Assembly: GCF_009674775.1 (NCBI RefSeq)
Contig: NZ_WKKE01000005.1
Span: 1 to 64,000 of the forward strand
Length of the DNA stretch: 64,000 nucleotides
Direction: 5' to 3'
Source: Flavobacterium sp. LC2016-23
GTDB taxonomy: Bacteria > Bacteroidota > Bacteroidia > Flavobacteriales > Flavobacteriaceae
Shown one piece after another: positions 51,586 to 60,259 of the stretch. Position 1 is the first letter of the stretch. Every line of letters starts with the position of its first letter. Below the pieces are notes generated by a model. It worked only from the letters and a program-made list of their open reading frames with translations. It did no database searches and was not told the DNA's origin. The position numbers and the translations under genes were made by a program.

Positions 51586-51825
51586 ATGTCTAGAAAAATA
51601 AAACTGATTTGGGATTTTCGCGGTCCGGCTTCAGCAAAAACAGCGGAACACCACGAAATTCATTTAAAAGAATATATCGCCATTGAAAAACTTCCGTTGA
51701 ATATCACGGGCTTTAAAGTGATTAACGAAATGCAGGCCATTGCTTTTATGGTGGTGACGGACGAAAATATGATTCCCGTAAGAGATGCTTTGAAACCGCA
51801 TCGGGGGGAAGTATTTGAAGGGTAA
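51586..51825 (+). CDS. Small conserved protein of unknown function
   Basis: A 79-residue soluble protein starting MSRKIKLIWDFRGPASAKTAEHH and ending VRDALKPHRGEVFEG. It has two histidines in AEHHEIHLKEY but no recognised motif. It looks like a conserved Bacteroidota protein without an assigned function. Its last 48 bases plus downstream sequence are duplicated in tandem just after the gene (51879 onward), where the copy is degenerate. Confidence 0.72.
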   Translation: MSRKIKLIWDFRGPASAKTAEHHEIHLKEYIAIEKLPLNITGFKVINEMQAIAFMVVTDENMIPVRDALKPHRGEVFEG

Positions 51826-51980
51826 TTTAGTCGCAGTCTCAGTTTTCAGTCTCAGTAAAAACTGCAAACTACAAACTGGTAAGAGATGCTTTGAAACCAC
51901 ATCCCGGTAAGTATATGAAGGGTGATTTAGTTGCAGTCTCAGTTTACAGTCTCAGTACAAAACTGTAAACTATAAACTGA
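51778..51980. repeat. 101-bp tandem duplication including a gene tail
   Basis: Unit 1 at 51778-51878 includes the last 16 codons of the small gene and a CAGTCTCAGTTTTCAGTC-type spacer; unit 2 from 51879 repeats it with scattered changes. In unit 2 the reading frame has lost its stop and start, so it is a fossil. The spacer part also pairs with the sequence 51962-51990 as an inverted repeat between converging genes. Confidence 0.82.
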
Positions 51981-51994
51981 GACTGTAAACTTTT

Positions 51995-54190
51995 TTAATT
52001 CGCTACTTCACTAATAAATTTGATACGCATCAAACGGAGTTCATCAATATCGTAATCGCCATCGAATTCTTTTAGAGCGTCTTCGATTTTATCGGATTCT
52101 GATTCCATGAAATAATCGTGAATTTCTTCCTGCTGATCATCATCAAGCATATCATCTACCCAATATTTGATATTCAGTTTGGTTCCGGCGTACACAATTT
52201 GCTCCATTTCTTTAATCAGGGCATCCATTGTAAGTCCTTTGGCGGAAGCAATATCTTTAAGGGATAATTTTCGATCTATATTCTGAATGATGTATAATTT
52301 ATTGGCAGAGTTTACTCCGGTAGATTTTACGACTAAGTCATCCGGGCGAATGATATCATTGTCTTCTACATAACGATTAATCAGGGTGATAAAATCGCCT
52401 CCGTATTTTTTTGCTTTTCCTTCACCAACTCCGTGAATGTTATACAATTCTGTTAAGCTAATCGGGTATTTCAGGGCCATATCCTCAAGAGAAGGATCCT
52501 GAAAAACAACAAATGGAGGAACCCCGAGTTTTTTGGCTACTTTTTTTCGCAGTTCGCGCAACATTCCTATCAAAACCTCATCGGCAGTACCGGATGATTT
52601 AGACGCTGTTACAATTGCCTCGTCTTCAGACTCATTGTATTCGTGGTCTTCAGACATCATAAACGAAACCGGGTTTTTGATAAAATCCAGTCCGGCTTCT
52701 GTAATTTTTATGATTCCGTACGTTTCAATGTCTTTAGACAAATAACCGCTTACCAGAACCTGCCTTAATAAGGCCATCCAATATTTCTCGTCGTGATCAG
52801 AACCTTTACCGAAGTAAGATTGTGTATCTGTTTTATGGGCTTTAATGACAGCGTTTATGCGGCCGATTAAAGTAAATACGATTTCTTTTGATTTATAAAT
52901 ATGCTTGGTATCGCGAACAATTTCCAACAATTTAACAACTTGTTCTTTGGCTTCAATTTTATTTTTCGGATTTCGGACGTTATCATCCATATCAGCACCT
53001 TCACCTGTTTCACTGTCAAATTCTTCACCGAAATAATGCAACAGGAACTTTCTTCGTGACATTGAAGTTTCGGCGTAAGCGACTACTTCCTGCAATAGTG
53101 CAAAACCAATTTCCTGTTCTGCAACCGGTTTTCCGGACATAAATTTTTCCAGCTTCTCTACATCTTTATAGGAGTAATACGCCAGACAATGTCCTTCACC
53201 TCCGTCACGGCCTGCACGGCCTGTTTCCTGATAATAACTTTCCAGTGATTTTGGAATATCATGGTGAATAACAAAACGAACGTCAGGTTTGTCAATTCCC
53301 ATTCCGAATGCAATTGTTGCTACGACCACATCTACATCTTCCATCAGGAACATATCCTGGTGCTTGGCACGAGTCTTGGCATCTAATCCTGCGTGATAGG
53401 GAACGGCACTAATTCCATTTACCTGTAAAACTTCAGCAATCGATTCTACTTTTTTTCGGCTCAGACAGTAAATAATCCCTGATTTGCCTTTGTGTTGTTT
53501 GATGAACCGAATAATATCCGATTCTATATTTTTAGTTTTGGTACGAACTTCGTAGTATAAGTTGGGTCTGTTAAAGGATGCTTTGAAGGTATTTGCATCA
53601 GACATGTCCAGATTTTTAAGAATATCTTCCTGAACTTTTGGTGTTGCAGTGGCCGTTAGACCAATAATAGGCACTTGCCCTAATTGTTTGATTATATTTT
53701 TCAGATTTCGGTATTCCGGCCTGAAATCATGGCCCCATTCCGAGATACAATGGGCTTCATCAATGGCAACAAATGAAATGGGTACGCTTTGCAAAAAGGC
53801 GACATACTCTTCTTTTGTTAAAGATTCCGGTGCCACATAGAGAAGTTTGGTCAACCCGGATGTAATGTCTTTCTTAACCTGTGCAATTTCTGTTTTGGTG
53901 AGGGAAGAATTTAACACGTGTGCAATTCCGTTTTCTGAAGAAAGGCTTCGAATCGCGTCAACCTGATTTTTCATCAAAGCAATTAAAGGAGAAACAACAA
54001 TGGCTGTTCCTTCCTGAATTAAAGCGGGTAATTGATAACAAAGAGACTTTCCACCGCCTGTAGGCATTATGACGAAAGTGTTCGTCTTACCTAAGATACT
54101 CGTAATGACTTGCTCCTGCAAGCCCTTAAATTGGCTAAAGCCGAAATACTTCTTTAATTCCTTGTGTATTTCAATTTCGTTTGAATTCAT
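51995..54190 (-). CDS. recQ: ATP-dependent DNA helicase RecQ, zinc cysteines absent
   Basis: A 731-residue helicase: Walker A MPTGGGKSLCYQLP (residues 43-56), DEAH box at 144-147, QETGRAGRDGG, then a winged-helix RQC region and an HRDC domain (LYNIHGVGEGKAKKYGGDFI). In the place where RecQ proteins normally carry four zinc-binding cysteines (about residues 375-410) there is RRKFLLHYFGEEFD followed by an acidic stretch with no cysteine. The helicase core is complete. It unwinds recombination and repair intermediates. Confidence 0.95.
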   Translation of the reverse strand: MNSNEIEIHKELKKYFGFSQFKGLQEQVITSILGKTNTFVIMPTGGGKSLCYQLPALIQEGTAIVVSPLIALMKNQVDAIRSLSSENGIAHVLNSSLTKTEIAQVKKDITSGLTKLLYVAPESLTKEEYVAFLQSVPISFVAIDEAHCISEWGHDFRPEYRNLKNIIKQLGQVPIIGLTATATPKVQEDILKNLDMSDANTFKASFNRPNLYYEVRTKTKNIESDIIRFIKQHKGKSGIIYCLSRKKVESIAEVLQVNGISAVPYHAGLDAKTRAKHQDMFLMEDVDVVVATIAFGMGIDKPDVRFVIHHDIPKSLESYYQETGRAGRDGGEGHCLAYYSYKDVEKLEKFMSGKPVAEQEIGFALLQEVVAYAETSMSRRKFLLHYFGEEFDSETGEGADMDDNVRNPKNKIEAKEQVVKLLEIVRDTKHIYKSKEIVFTLIGRINAVIKAHKTDTQSYFGKGSDHDEKYWMALLRQVLVSGYLSKDIETYGIIKITEAGLDFIKNPVSFMMSEDHEYNESEDEAIVTASKSSGTADEVLIGMLRELRKKVAKKLGVPPFVVFQDPSLEDMALKYPISLTELYNIHGVGEGKAKKYGGDFITLINRYVEDNDIIRPDDLVVKSTGVNSANKLYIIQNIDRKLSLKDIASAKGLTMDALIKEMEQIVYAGTKLNIKYWVDDMLDDDQQEEIHDYFMESESDKIEDALKEFDGDYDIDELRLMRIKFISEVAN

Positions 54191-54214
54191 TCTTTATATT
54201 AATGGTAATTTGTA

Positions 54215-54222
54215 TAAATTTG
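54215..54222 (+). promoter_or_regulatory. Candidate -7 box for the kdsD operon
   Basis: TAAATTTG, exact TAnnTTTG match, 54 bases before the TTG start at 54277. ATG codons upstream of the box cannot be used. Confidence 0.55.
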
Positions 54223-54276
54223 CAACACATAAAGATACAACTTTCTTTTATACATACAAATTTTAAATATTCTGTT

Positions 54277-55242
54277 TTGATCACAAAAGAAAATATATTA
54301 GCCATAGCAAAAAAAACGATACTCTCTGAAAGTGAAGCAATTACAAAGCTAATTGATTTTTTGGACGAAAATTTTTACGAAGCAACCCAACGCATATACG
54401 AAACTAAAGGCCGACTGATCGTAACCGGCATAGGAAAAAGTGCAATCATTGCACAAAAAATGGTAGCCACTTTTAATTCCACCGGAACTCCTTCTATGTT
54501 TTTGCATGCTTCAGAAGCGATTCATGGTGATTTAGGGATGATACAAAACGAAGATATTATTATTTGCATTTCGAAAAGCGGGAACAGCCCTGAAATAAAG
54601 GTTTTAGTTCCGCTATTAAAACGTTTTGGAAATACTTTGATTGCGATTACCGGTAACATAACTTCATTTTTAGCCAAAGGTTCGGATTATGTTTTAAACA
54701 CTACTGTTGACATAGAAGCCTGCCCTATAAATCTGGCACCAACCAACAGCACTACAGCACAGCTTGTAATGGGAGATGCTCTTGCCGTCTGCTTAATGGA
54801 AATGCGCGATTTTAAACCCGAAGATTTTGCTGTCTATCACCCGGGCGGTGCTTTAGGCAAAAAACTATTGCTACGCGTAAAAGACATGATTGAACATTCG
54901 TTAAAACCAATGGTTACTCCTGACACCTCCGTTAAAAAAGTTATATTTGAGATCTCAGAAAAGAGATTAGGCGTGACCGCGGTCATCGAAAACGATAAAA
55001 TAATCGGAATTATCACCGATGGAGATATCCGAAGAATGCTCAACGACAGAGATACAATTGCCGATTTAACCGCTAAAGATATTATGACTAAAAACCCGAA
55101 ATTAGTTTCTTCTGATACGATGGCAGTAGATGCTTTAAATATTCTGGAAGATTTTTCAATCACCCAATTGATTGTTTCCGATAACGGAACCTACAGAGGC
55201 GTTTTACATTTACATGACATATTAAAAGAAGGAATCGTATAA
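54277..55242 (+). CDS. kdsD: Arabinose-5-phosphate isomerase (KdsD/KpsF family)
   Basis: A 321-residue enzyme with an N-terminal SIS domain (GRLIVTGIGKSAIIAQKM, ICISKSGNSPEIK, LAPTNSTTAQLVMGDALA) and two C-terminal CBS domains (MIEHSLKPMV, DIMTKNPKLVS). It turns ribulose-5-P into arabinose-5-P, the precursor of Kdo in lipopolysaccharide. The start appears to be TTG at 54277; the open frame runs further up to an ATG at 54181, which lies before the promoter and inside recQ. It overlaps tatC by one base and heads a run ending in lptB. Confidence 0.93.
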   Translation: MITKENILAIAKKTILSESEAITKLIDFLDENFYEATQRIYETKGRLIVTGIGKSAIIAQKMVATFNSTGTPSMFLHASEAIHGDLGMIQNEDIIICISKSGNSPEIKVLVPLLKRFGNTLIAITGNITSFLAKGSDYVLNTTVDIEACPINLAPTNSTTAQLVMGDALAVCLMEMRDFKPEDFAVYHPGGALGKKLLLRVKDMIEHSLKPMVTPDTSVKKVIFEISEKRLGVTAVIENDKIIGIITDGDIRRMLNDRDTIADLTAKDIMTKNPKLVSSDTMAVDALNILEDFSITQLIVSDNGTYRGVLHLHDILKEGIV

Positions 55243-56057
55243 TGGCAAAGAAAAATCTGAACGAAATGTCGTTTTTAGATCATCTTGAAGAATTAAGATG
55301 GTTATTAGTTAGAAGTACAATTGCAATTTGCATCATGGCATTTGTCACTTATTTTATTAGTGATTATTTATTTGATCAAATTATTTTAGGCCCTATACGT
55401 CCTACTTTTTTTACCTACGTATGGTTTTGTGATTTATCTCATCAACTGGGTTTTGCCGACAGTATTTGCATTACCGAACTGAATTTTATTATTCAGAATA
55501 CTGAAATGGAAGGTCAGGTTAATATTTTTGTCTGGATGTGTATACTCGCCGGATTCATTTTGAGTTTCCCTTATATACTATGGGAACTTTGGAAATTTAT
55601 AAGCCCGGCTTTGTATGAAAAAGAAAGAAAAAATGCCAAAGTATTTATTTTTACTTCTTCACTACTCTTCTTTTTAGGAGTATTATTTGGTTATTATATC
55701 GTAATTCCAATGTCTGTAAATTTCGTTGCTACTTTTTCCGTGAGTGATGTCGTAAAGAATCAATTTACGCTGGAATCTTATATGGGAATGGTTAAAACCA
55801 GTGTCCTGGCCAGTGGATTGTTTTTCGAATTACCGATTATTATTTATTTCTTAACGAAATTAGGCCTTGTAACACCCGAGTTTTTAAGGAAATACTGGAA
55901 ATATGCTGTAATCATTATTTTGATTATCGCTGCAATCGTGACTCCTCCGGATGTGGTGAGTCAAACCATTGTTGCTATACCTATGCTGATTATTTATGAG
56001 GTAAGTATCCTGATTTCAAAGATTGTTTATAAAAATAAAATGAAAGAAAATGTCTGA
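55242..56057 (+). CDS. tatC: Sec-independent protein translocase TatC
   Basis: A 271-residue membrane protein with six membrane segments and the family signatures FLDHLEELRW near the N-terminus and FELPIIIYFLTKLGLV later. It is the signal-receptor subunit of the twin-arginine export system. TatA/TatE are not in the window. The ATG overlaps the kdsD stop (ATAATG) and its own end overlaps the next gene by eight bases, so these are translationally coupled. Confidence 0.96.
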   Translation: MAKKNLNEMSFLDHLEELRWLLVRSTIAICIMAFVTYFISDYLFDQIILGPIRPTFFTYVWFCDLSHQLGFADSICITELNFIIQNTEMEGQVNIFVWMCILAGFILSFPYILWELWKFISPALYEKERKNAKVFIFTSSLLFFLGVLFGYYIVIPMSVNFVATFSVSDVVKNQFTLESYMGMVKTSVLASGLFFELPIIIYFLTKLGLVTPEFLRKYWKYAVIIILIIAAIVTPPDVVSQTIVAIPMLIIYEVSILISKIVYKNKMKENV

Positions 56058-56400
56058 TATCATTCAAGAATTTAACGACTATCGTTCTAAAATGAACGAA
56101 AAATTACTAGCTGACAACAATAAAATTGTAAAGAGAATCTTCAACCTTGACACTAACGCTTATGCACCGGGAGCTCTTGATGTAAAAACAAAAGAACTTT
56201 TAGGTTTAGTAGCCTCTGCTGTTTTACGTTGTGATGACTGTGTCAAATACCATTTAGAAACCAGCCATAAAGAAGGCGTTACCAAAGAAGAAATGATGGA
56301 AGCAATGGGAATCGCAACTTTGGTCGGAGGGACAATTGTGATCCCGCATTTACGCAGAGCTTATGAATTCTGGGAAGCTTTGGAAGAAGCTGGTAATTAG
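56050..56400 (+). CDS. Carboxymuconolactone decarboxylase/AhpD-like family protein
   Basis: A 116-residue all-helical protein with RCDDCVKYHLETS, the CxxC and following His seen in AhpD-type peroxidase partners, and the C-terminal GIATLVGGTIVIPHLRRAYEFWEAL. Function here is unknown; the CxxC suggests thiol chemistry. It is in the kdsD-tatC-lptB run and overlaps tatC. Confidence 0.85.
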   Translation: MSDIIQEFNDYRSKMNEKLLADNNKIVKRIFNLDTNAYAPGALDVKTKELLGLVASAVLRCDDCVKYHLETSHKEGVTKEEMMEAMGIATLVGGTIVIPHLRRAYEFWEALEEAGN

Positions 56401-56562
56401 AAAATGAGATAATTAATCAATTAGATAATTTATACGATATGTTAATTCGTTTATCTGATTGATTTATTTTAACTTATTTTGCCTTTCTGAGAGAAAAGAT
56501 AAATTTTTCCATAAAGTCAATTATCTAATTTTCTAATTGATACATTATCTAATTAAACAAAA

Positions 56563-57303
56563 ATGAAATTAAGAGCCGATAATTTAATCAAAACCTACAA
56601 AGGACGAAGTGTTGTAAAAGGAATTTCTGTTGAAGTAAACCAGGGAGAAATCGTTGGTCTACTGGGGCCAAACGGCGCCGGAAAAACAACTTCTTTTTAC
56701 ATGATTGTAGGACTGGTAAAACCGAATCAGGGAAATATTTACCTGGATGATTTAAATATTACCGACTATCCGATGTACAAACGTGCACAACAGGGCATTG
56801 GTTATCTGGCACAGGAAGCTTCTGTTTTTAGAAAATTAAGCATTGAAGATAATATTCTAAGTGTTTTGCAGCTGACTAAACTTTCTAAACAAGAGCAGAT
56901 TGCCAAAATGGAAAGTTTAATTGAAGAATTCAGTCTGGAACACATTCGTACCAACCGAGGTGATTTACTTTCAGGAGGAGAGCGCCGCCGTACCGAAATT
57001 GCACGCGCACTGGCTACCGACCCCAAGTTCATCTTACTGGATGAGCCTTTTGCAGGAGTTGACCCGGTTGCTGTTGAGGATATCCAGCGCATTGTAGCGC
57101 AACTTAAAAACAAAAACATCGGAATTCTTATTACCGACCACAACGTACAGGAAACTTTAGCGATTACGGATAAAACCTACCTAATGTTTGAAGGAGGGAT
57201 CCTGAAAGCCGGTATTCCCGAAGAACTGGTTGAAGATGAAATGGTTCGCCGTGTGTATCTGGGACAAAACTTCGAGCTGCGTAAGAAGAAACTCGAATTC
57301 TAA
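56563..57303 (+). CDS. lptB: LPS export ABC transporter ATP-binding protein LptB
   Basis: A 246-residue ATPase: Walker A GPNGAGKTTSFYMIVGL, signature LLSGGERRRTEIARAL, Walker B FILLDEPFAGVDPVAVEDIQ, and ITDHNVQETLAITDKTYL. It powers lipopolysaccharide movement from the inner membrane with LptFG. It is downstream of kdsD, fitting an envelope cluster. The 162-base gap before it contains AT-rich TCAATTAGATAAT inverted words, and no clear -7 box. Confidence 0.95.
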   Translation: MKLRADNLIKTYKGRSVVKGISVEVNQGEIVGLLGPNGAGKTTSFYMIVGLVKPNQGNIYLDDLNITDYPMYKRAQQGIGYLAQEASVFRKLSIEDNILSVLQLTKLSKQEQIAKMESLIEEFSLEHIRTNRGDLLSGGERRRTEIARALATDPKFILLDEPFAGVDPVAVEDIQRIVAQLKNKNIGILITDHNVQETLAITDKTYLMFEGGILKAGIPEELVEDEMVRRVYLGQNFELRKKKLEF

Positions 57304-57325
57304 AATAAGTCACAGTATCTAGTCG

Positions 57326-57371
57326 CAGTCACAGTTTTCAGTCGCAGTGTGTCAACTGAAAACTGTGACTG
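57326..57371. repeat. Inverted repeat of CACAGTTTTCAGT words between converging genes
   Basis: Perfect 17-base arms 57326-57342 and 57355-57371 with a 12-base loop, between the lptB stop (57303) and the GH25 stop (57384). It can terminate both transcripts. The words resemble the duplicated spacer at 51837-51860. Confidence 0.82.
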
Positions 57372-57383
57372 AGAACTGAAAAC

Positions 57384-58241
57384 TCAATCAACGGTAATAA
57401 ACTGCAATTGTTGTAAATCTCCATTGTATATATTCACATCGACTGTACGCTCAATTCCGGGTACCGTTGCTTTTTCTGTAAACTGCCAGAACAGCCAGTC
57501 GTCTTCGATTCTTTCTCTGTAGAAATTATAATTGGCGATCCAGAACAAATATTCCCCAAATTCATCTTTCAGGAAGTCAGCATAATATCTTTCGCCTGTG
57601 TAGATTATTGGCCGAACTTTATAATGGTTTTCCACTTTTAGTAACCAGCGCTTTAATCCTTTCTTAAGACTGTCTAACGATTGATTTTTGGGTAATTTTT
57701 CGATATCCAGAACCGGCGGCAAATCACCTTTTTCTAATTTCACTGTTTTAATAAAAAGATCCGCCTGTTCGATGGAATTTTCATTTGGGCGATAATAATG
57801 ATACGCCCCACGGATCATTTTATTTTCTTTGGCACCAATCCAGTTTCGTTTAAACTGAAAATCTTTTCTGTCCCGGCCTACGGTTGCCCTGATGAACACA
57901 AAATCCAGTGGATATTTTTGCTCCAGAGTATCAACATACGACCAACTGATTTTTCCCTGATATTCGGATACATCCAAACCAATCGATTTCCCTTCATGTT
58001 TTGCGAGAACCTGAAAGTTTCGCACATCGGAAAGTCGTTTGTCTTCAATTTCCTTTTCGGAAAGTTTTTCACTTTTAAAACCTAAGTAATACGCTAATCC
58101 TCTTCGATAATGATAAGCAGTTCCCAAAAAAAGACCGATAAAAACAATAAAAGTCAGGTATCGGAAAATTTTACCAATCGAAGAGCCTGAGCTCGTTTTT
58201 CGATTATAGCTTTGTTTTCTTGTAACAGATTTTCTTTTCAT
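57384..58241 (-). CDS. Membrane-anchored GH25-family lysozyme
   Basis: A 285-residue protein with a basic N-terminus, one membrane segment (about residues 27-43) and a GH25 domain: SIGLDVSEYQGKISWSYVD, FVFIRATVGRD, GAYHYYRPNE, and PPVLDIEK with the acidic pair, then FLFWIANYNF and LFWQFTEKATVPGIERTVDVNIYNG. GH25 enzymes cut the glycan strands of peptidoglycan. It is 11 bases downstream of pssA and probably co-transcribed. Confidence 0.93.
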   Translation of the reverse strand: MKRKSVTRKQSYNRKTSSGSSIGKIFRYLTFIVFIGLFLGTAYHYRRGLAYYLGFKSEKLSEKEIEDKRLSDVRNFQVLAKHEGKSIGLDVSEYQGKISWSYVDTLEQKYPLDFVFIRATVGRDRKDFQFKRNWIGAKENKMIRGAYHYYRPNENSIEQADLFIKTVKLEKGDLPPVLDIEKLPKNQSLDSLKKGLKRWLLKVENHYKVRPIIYTGERYYADFLKDEFGEYLFWIANYNFYRERIEDDWLFWQFTEKATVPGIERTVDVNIYNGDLQQLQFITVD

Positions 58242-58252
58242 TCAACAAAAAA

Positions 58253-58963
58253 CTACTTTTTCAGAAACATATTATTTACTACCGACAACAACACATAAAA
58301 AGCGATGATTACAGGAACCGCGATGTAATGAAGCAATACCAACAAAACAAAAGAAATCAATAAGAAAGACATTTGTAAAGCATTGTCTTTAAAATTAAAC
58401 TTCTTAATTTTCAATGAAAATAAGGGAATTTCAGCATTTAGAATATAAGCGCTTAGCAATGTAATAAAAAGTAAAACCCATTGGTTCGTTAAAATTTCAA
58501 GCATTATTAAAGAATCTGAAAATTCGATCACCAGAGGCAGACTTAAAATAAACAAGGCATTGGCCGGTGTCGGCAAACCGATAAAAGAATCTGTCTGACG
58601 CGTATCGATATTAAAATTAGCCAGTCTGTAGCAGGAACCCAGTGTAACGATGAAACCTAAAAAGGGAATGAAAGGATTTGTACCCAATTCATGTGCGCTG
58701 TTCGAAAACAAGCTAAACATTACATAACCCGGCACTACTCCGCTGGTCACCATATCCGCCAGAGAATCTAATTGCAGTCCAAGCGGACTGGAAACTTTAA
58801 ACAATCTGGCAAAAAACCCATCAAAAAAATCAAAAAAGATACCTAAACAAACCATGTAAAAAGCCATTAAATAATTGGCTTCAGAAACATAAACAACTGC
58901 TATGCAACCGCAAAAAAGATTGATTAATGTAATTAAATTAGGAATGTGTTTTTTAATATTCAT
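58253..58963 (-). CDS. pssA: CDP-diacylglycerol--serine O-phosphatidyltransferase
   Basis: A 236-residue membrane enzyme with six to seven hydrophobic segments. The CDP-alcohol phosphotransferase motif (D-G-x2-A-R-x8-G-x3-D-x3-D) is visible as DGFFARLFKVSSPLGLQLD followed by SLAD. It makes phosphatidylserine, the precursor of phosphatidylethanolamine. A -7 box lies at 58992-58999. Confidence 0.93.
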   Translation of the reverse strand: MNIKKHIPNLITLINLFCGCIAVVYVSEANYLMAFYMVCLGIFFDFFDGFFARLFKVSSPLGLQLDSLADMVTSGVVPGYVMFSLFSNSAHELGTNPFIPFLGFIVTLGSCYRLANFNIDTRQTDSFIGLPTPANALFILSLPLVIEFSDSLIMLEILTNQWVLLFITLLSAYILNAEIPLFSLKIKKFNFKDNALQMSFLLISFVLLVLLHYIAVPVIIAFYVLLSVVNNMFLKK

Positions 58964-58991
58964 CTTTATAAATTTTGATAATGGTGAGCAA

Positions 58992-58999
58992 CAAATTTA
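58992..58999 (-). promoter_or_regulatory. Candidate -7 box for pssA
   Basis: Minus strand TAAATTTG, exact TAnnTTTG match, 28 bases before the ATG. Confidence 0.5.
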
Positions 59000-59105
59000 G
59001 TACAATAAGTGAATCTAAAATATCTTTTTTACGGAGTTTTTTACCCGAGATTCCGACTTTCGCAATATTTATCAAAATCCATAAATTTAGATGCGTAAAA
59101 TATTA

Positions 59106-59113
59106 TATTTTTG
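59106..59113 (+). promoter_or_regulatory. Candidate -7 box for the PorV/PorQ-family gene
   Basis: TATTTTTG, exact TAnnTTTG match, 41 bases before the TTG start. Confidence 0.48.
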
Positions 59114-59154
59114 GTAAAAATTAAAACAGACCCCGGTTTACAAAAAAATATCCG

Positions 59155-60222
59155 TTGAAAAAACTTTTCGTGCTTTTATTATTAGGGAGTTGTACCGCAC
59201 AATATGCGCAGGCTGTTCGAAAATATTCGAATGAGTTTATGAATATTGGTGTTGACGCTGCTGCCCTTGGAATGTCGAGCGCTGTTGTTGCCTCGACAAA
59301 CGATGTAAACTCCGTTTATTGGAATCCTGCGGGTCTGACACATCTTGAAGATCATCAGATTTCACTAATGCATGCCAATTATTTTGCCAACATCGCGCAA
59401 TATGACTATATAGGCTATGCAAGTCCGATTGATGACAGAAGTGCCTGGGGAATTTCGATGATTCGTTTTGGGGTTGATGATATTATGGACACGACCGAAT
59501 TAATCGACAATCAGGGAAATATTGATTACAACCGAATTAGTCTTTTTTCAACGGCCGATTATGGTTTTACATTTTCATACGCCAGGAAATTACCTGTAGA
59601 AGGATTTCAATATGGTGTAAATGCAAAAGTGATTCGCCGTATCATTGGAAAGTTTGCCAATTCCTGGGGATTTGGTTTTGATTTTGGCCTACAATTCGAA
59701 AAAAACGACTGGAAATTTGGCTTGATGCTTCGCGATATTACCACGACTTATAATGTATGGAATATTGATGAGGAGGAATATAAAAAAATATCCAATGCTA
59801 TTCCGGGAGAAAATAATGAGTTGCCGGAAAGCACTGAGATCACTTTACCAAAAGCACAGTTGGGCGTATCCAGAAAAATTGAATTTCATAATGATTACAG
59901 CCTTTTGGTTGCAACAAACCTGAACATGCGTTTTGAACAGACGAACGATATTATTTCATCAAAAGTGGTCAGTATAGATCCTGCTGTGGGTTTTGAATTT
60001 GGTTATACTGACTTAGTTTTTTTAAGGGCAGGAGCAGGAAATTTCCAGAATGTGACGCAGTTAGACAACAGTGAAAAAATAAATTTTCAACCCAATATTG
60101 GTTTGGGTTTCAAATACAAAGGCATTCAGGTCGATTATGCTTTGACCGATCTGGGCAATCAGAGCACTGCTTTGTACTCTAATATTTTTTCATTAAAAGT
60201 AGATTTAGGTATCTTTAGATAA
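59155..60222 (+). CDS. PorV/PorQ-family outer-membrane beta-barrel protein
   Basis: A 355-residue protein with a signal peptide (cleavage near residue 20) and the family opening EFMNIGVDAAALGMSSAVVAS, VYWNPAGLTHL and ISLMHANYFANIAQYDY. PorV and PorQ are parts of, or linked to, the type IX secretion system of Bacteroidota; related members are fatty-acid-transporter-like barrels of unknown role. The start is TTG at 59155 (no upstream ATG fits). The next gene begins 37 bases later and is probably co-transcribed. Confidence 0.85.
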   Translation: MKKLFVLLLLGSCTAQYAQAVRKYSNEFMNIGVDAAALGMSSAVVASTNDVNSVYWNPAGLTHLEDHQISLMHANYFANIAQYDYIGYASPIDDRSAWGISMIRFGVDDIMDTTELIDNQGNIDYNRISLFSTADYGFTFSYARKLPVEGFQYGVNAKVIRRIIGKFANSWGFGFDFGLQFEKNDWKFGLMLRDITTTYNVWNIDEEEYKKISNAIPGENNELPESTEITLPKAQLGVSRKIEFHNDYSLLVATNLNMRFEQTNDIISSKVVSIDPAVGFEFGYTDLVFLRAGAGNFQNVTQLDNSEKINFQPNIGLGFKYKGIQVDYALTDLGNQSTALYSNIFSLKVDLGIFR

Positions 60223-60259
60223 TAATTACAAACCATTGAACTTCTTAAAATTTTAAATC

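Noticed and set aside
51879..51980. Second copy of the small gene's tail as a separate gene
   Set aside because: It has no start codon and has lost the stop; it is only a duplicated fragment.
54181..54276. Upstream extension of kdsD from an ATG at 54181
   Set aside because: It precedes the promoter box, overlaps the recQ start and adds residues absent from the family.
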